A DNA stretch of 35,741 nucleotides from JAJXWB01 sp039808645 (GTDB taxonomy: Bacteria; Pseudomonadota; Alphaproteobacteria; Rhizobiales; Beijerinckiaceae). Position 1 is the stretch's first letter. Each line of letters opens with the position of its first letter. Positions 34,808 to 35,741 of this stretch are shown here, piece after piece. Where the stretch lies: assembly GCA_039808645.1 (NCBI GenBank), contig JBDHTL010000021.1:1-35741 (forward strand), given 5' to 3'. The position numbers were made by a program, and so were the translations under genes. The notes under the pieces are model-generated. The model made no database searches, was not told the origin of the DNA, and worked only from the letters and a program-made list of their open reading frames with translations.

Positions 34808-35479
34808 TTGATCGGGCGGGCGTGGCGGTTGCTGCTGGCGCTGATCCTGTCGGCGGCGATCGTGCTTGTTGCGCTGACCGCGCTGTGGCGCGTCGCGCCC
34901 CCGATCTCGACCCTCATGCTGGCGCGCTACGTCACGGGCCGGCCCGTCGTGCGCGATTACGCGCCGCTCGAGCGCATTTCTCCCGCCCTGATCGCCGCGG
35001 TCGTCATGTCCGAGGACGCCAAATTCTGCCGGCACCGCGGCGTCGACTGGCAGGCGCTCGGCGACGTTCTGGACGACGCCGACGAGGACGGGCCCGCGCG
35101 CGGCGCGTCGACCATAACCATGCAGCTGGTCAAGAACCTGTTCCTCTGGCCCTCGCGCAGCGCCGTCCGCAAGGGGCTGGAAATACCGCTGGCTCTGGCC
35201 CTCGACCTCGTCTGGCCGAAAAGTCGGATCATGGAGGTCTATCTCAACATCGCCGAATGGGGTCCGGACGGGATTTTCGGCGCCGAGGCCGCCGCCCGCG
35301 CCGACGTCGGCCGCGCCGCCGCCGCGCTGACGCCAATGCAGGCCGCGCTCATGGCCGCCGCCCTGCCCAACCCCGTGCTGCGCCGGCCGGCGCGGCCGTC
35401 GGCCCTCCAGGCGCGGCTCGCGCGCCGCCTGTCGGTCCGGGTCAGCGAGGCCGGACCCTGGCTCGATTGCCTGAAATGA
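34808..35479 (+). CDS. mtgA: Monofunctional peptidoglycan transglycosylase MtgA
   Basis: A 223-residue membrane-anchored glycosyltransferase (GT51) that polymerises lipid II glycan strands. One N-terminal helix (about 7-28) is followed by the catalytic motif VVMSEDAKFCRHRGVDW (Glu69), GASTITMQLVKNLFLW and RIMEVYLNIAEWGPDGIFGAEAAA. The start is TTG at 34808 with a strong GGGAGGGG about six bases upstream; an in-frame ATG at 34703 would add a long basic leader. It is shorter than E. coli MtgA (242) but complete in motifs. It precedes rpmF, an order common in related bacteria. Confidence 0.94.
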   Translation: MIGRAWRLLLALILSAAIVLVALTALWRVAPPISTLMLARYVTGRPVVRDYAPLERISPALIAAVVMSEDAKFCRHRGVDWQALGDVLDDADEDGPARGASTITMQLVKNLFLWPSRSAVRKGLEIPLALALDLVWPKSRIMEVYLNIAEWGPDGIFGAEAAARADVGRAAAALTPMQAALMAAALPNPVLRRPARPSALQARLARRLSVRVSEAGPWLDCLK

Positions 35480-35596
35480 CAATTGGTCGCTAAATCTACG
35501 GTGCGGGGTGGCGCTGCCGGACTTTTTGGGCTATGAGCCCGCCACCGTCCCGCCTGCGCGCCGGAACGATCTTCAGATCGGATATCGAACGCAGTC

Positions 35597-35617
35597 CGGG
35601 CAAGCCCGTCTTGCCCG
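35597..35617 (+). promoter_or_regulatory. Hairpin in the rpmF leader
   Basis: CGGGCAAG, loop CCCGT, CTTGCCCG, a perfect eight-base stem ending 12 bases before the GGAG ribosome site of rpmF. Upstream are two smaller stems, GGGCT-AGCCC (35527-35539) and CGATC-GATCG (about 35569-35581). Confidence 0.4.
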
Positions 35618-35639
35618 CCCCGGGACAATGGAGTTTCAA

Positions 35640-35741
35640 ATGGCTGTTCCGAAGAGAAAAACCTCCCCGATGAAGCGCGGCTTCCGCCGTTCGGCCGACG
35701 CGCTCGCCGCCCCGACCTATGTCGAGGACAAGGATTCCGGC
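35640..35741 (+). CDS. rpmF: 50S ribosomal protein L32 (3' end outside window)
   Basis: The first 34 residues, MAVPKRKTSPMKRGFRRSAD and on, match L32, a small late-assembly protein of the large ribosomal subunit. The start at 35640 is preceded by GGAG (35630-35633). No CxxC zinc-ribbon residues can be judged because the gene is cut by the window end. It is 160 bases downstream of mtgA, with a structured leader between. Confidence 0.95.
   Translation, partial: MAVPKRKTSPMKRGFRRSADALAAPTYVEDKDSG

Overview
The window is high-GC DNA with dense, mostly short operons and many GTG/TTG starts. It looks like a chromosomal segment of an alphaproteobacterium of the order Hyphomicrobiales (Rhizobiales), perhaps the Methylocystaceae/Beijerinckiaceae side. 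The basis is gene content and gene order I recognise: acnA divergent from ccmABCD, ftsY-yciB, mtgA-rpmF divergent from a polyprenyl synthase, a SUV3-like helicase with a long tail, and a glutathione-dependent formaldehyde dehydrogenase. No methane or methanol oxidation gene lies here, so the family assignment is inference. I see no rRNA, tRNA, CRISPR, phage or insertion-sequence gene.

Layout. 1-3.3 kb: 3' part of a SUV3-like helicase facing an RluA-type pseudouridine synthase. 3.4-5.7 kb: ftsY, yciB and a small exported DUF442 protein. 5.8-9.3 kb (minus): ccmA-ccmB-ccmC-ccmD for cytochrome c maturation, then a DUF2332 gene. 9.4-14.1 kb: aconitase, a DsrE-like exported protein, leuB. 14.1-15.4 kb: two minus-strand proteins of unknown function. 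15.6-19.4 kb: formaldehyde dehydrogenase, threonine deaminase, a possible 22-codon peptide and asd; with leuB this gives three branched-chain or aspartate-family amino acid genes. 19.5-22.7 kb: FMN reductase, an exported protein whose stop appears lost by frameshift, a CelD-like acyltransferase and a beta carbonic anhydrase. 22.9-26.2 kb: a Spy-like periplasmic protein, an Old Yellow Enzyme, a methyltransferase and a carboxymuconolactone decarboxylase-family protein. 26.3-30.3 kb (minus): bdhA plus a patatin, then a tight DUF350 / Gly-His-Ser-rich protein / glutathionylspermidine-synthase-like cassette. 30.3-35.7 kb: zur, ispG, a GNAT, a DUF1345 membrane protein with an unusual calcium-loop insert, a polyprenyl diphosphate synthase, mtgA and the start of rpmF.

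The most unusual layer is non-coding. At least eleven palindromic repeats of six types occur, and seven of the nine convergent gene junctions carry one. Three of them, from three different repeat types, contain the same small secondary hairpin (arms GAAGTCsGC or close variants, loop AACA) inserted in the palindrome; a fourth has a related insert with another core. One repeat type also lies inside the ftsY reading frame, one copy sits in the gap between ccmB and ccmC behind a candidate FNR/FixK-type promoter, and another repeat encodes the C-terminal tail of the pseudouridine synthase.
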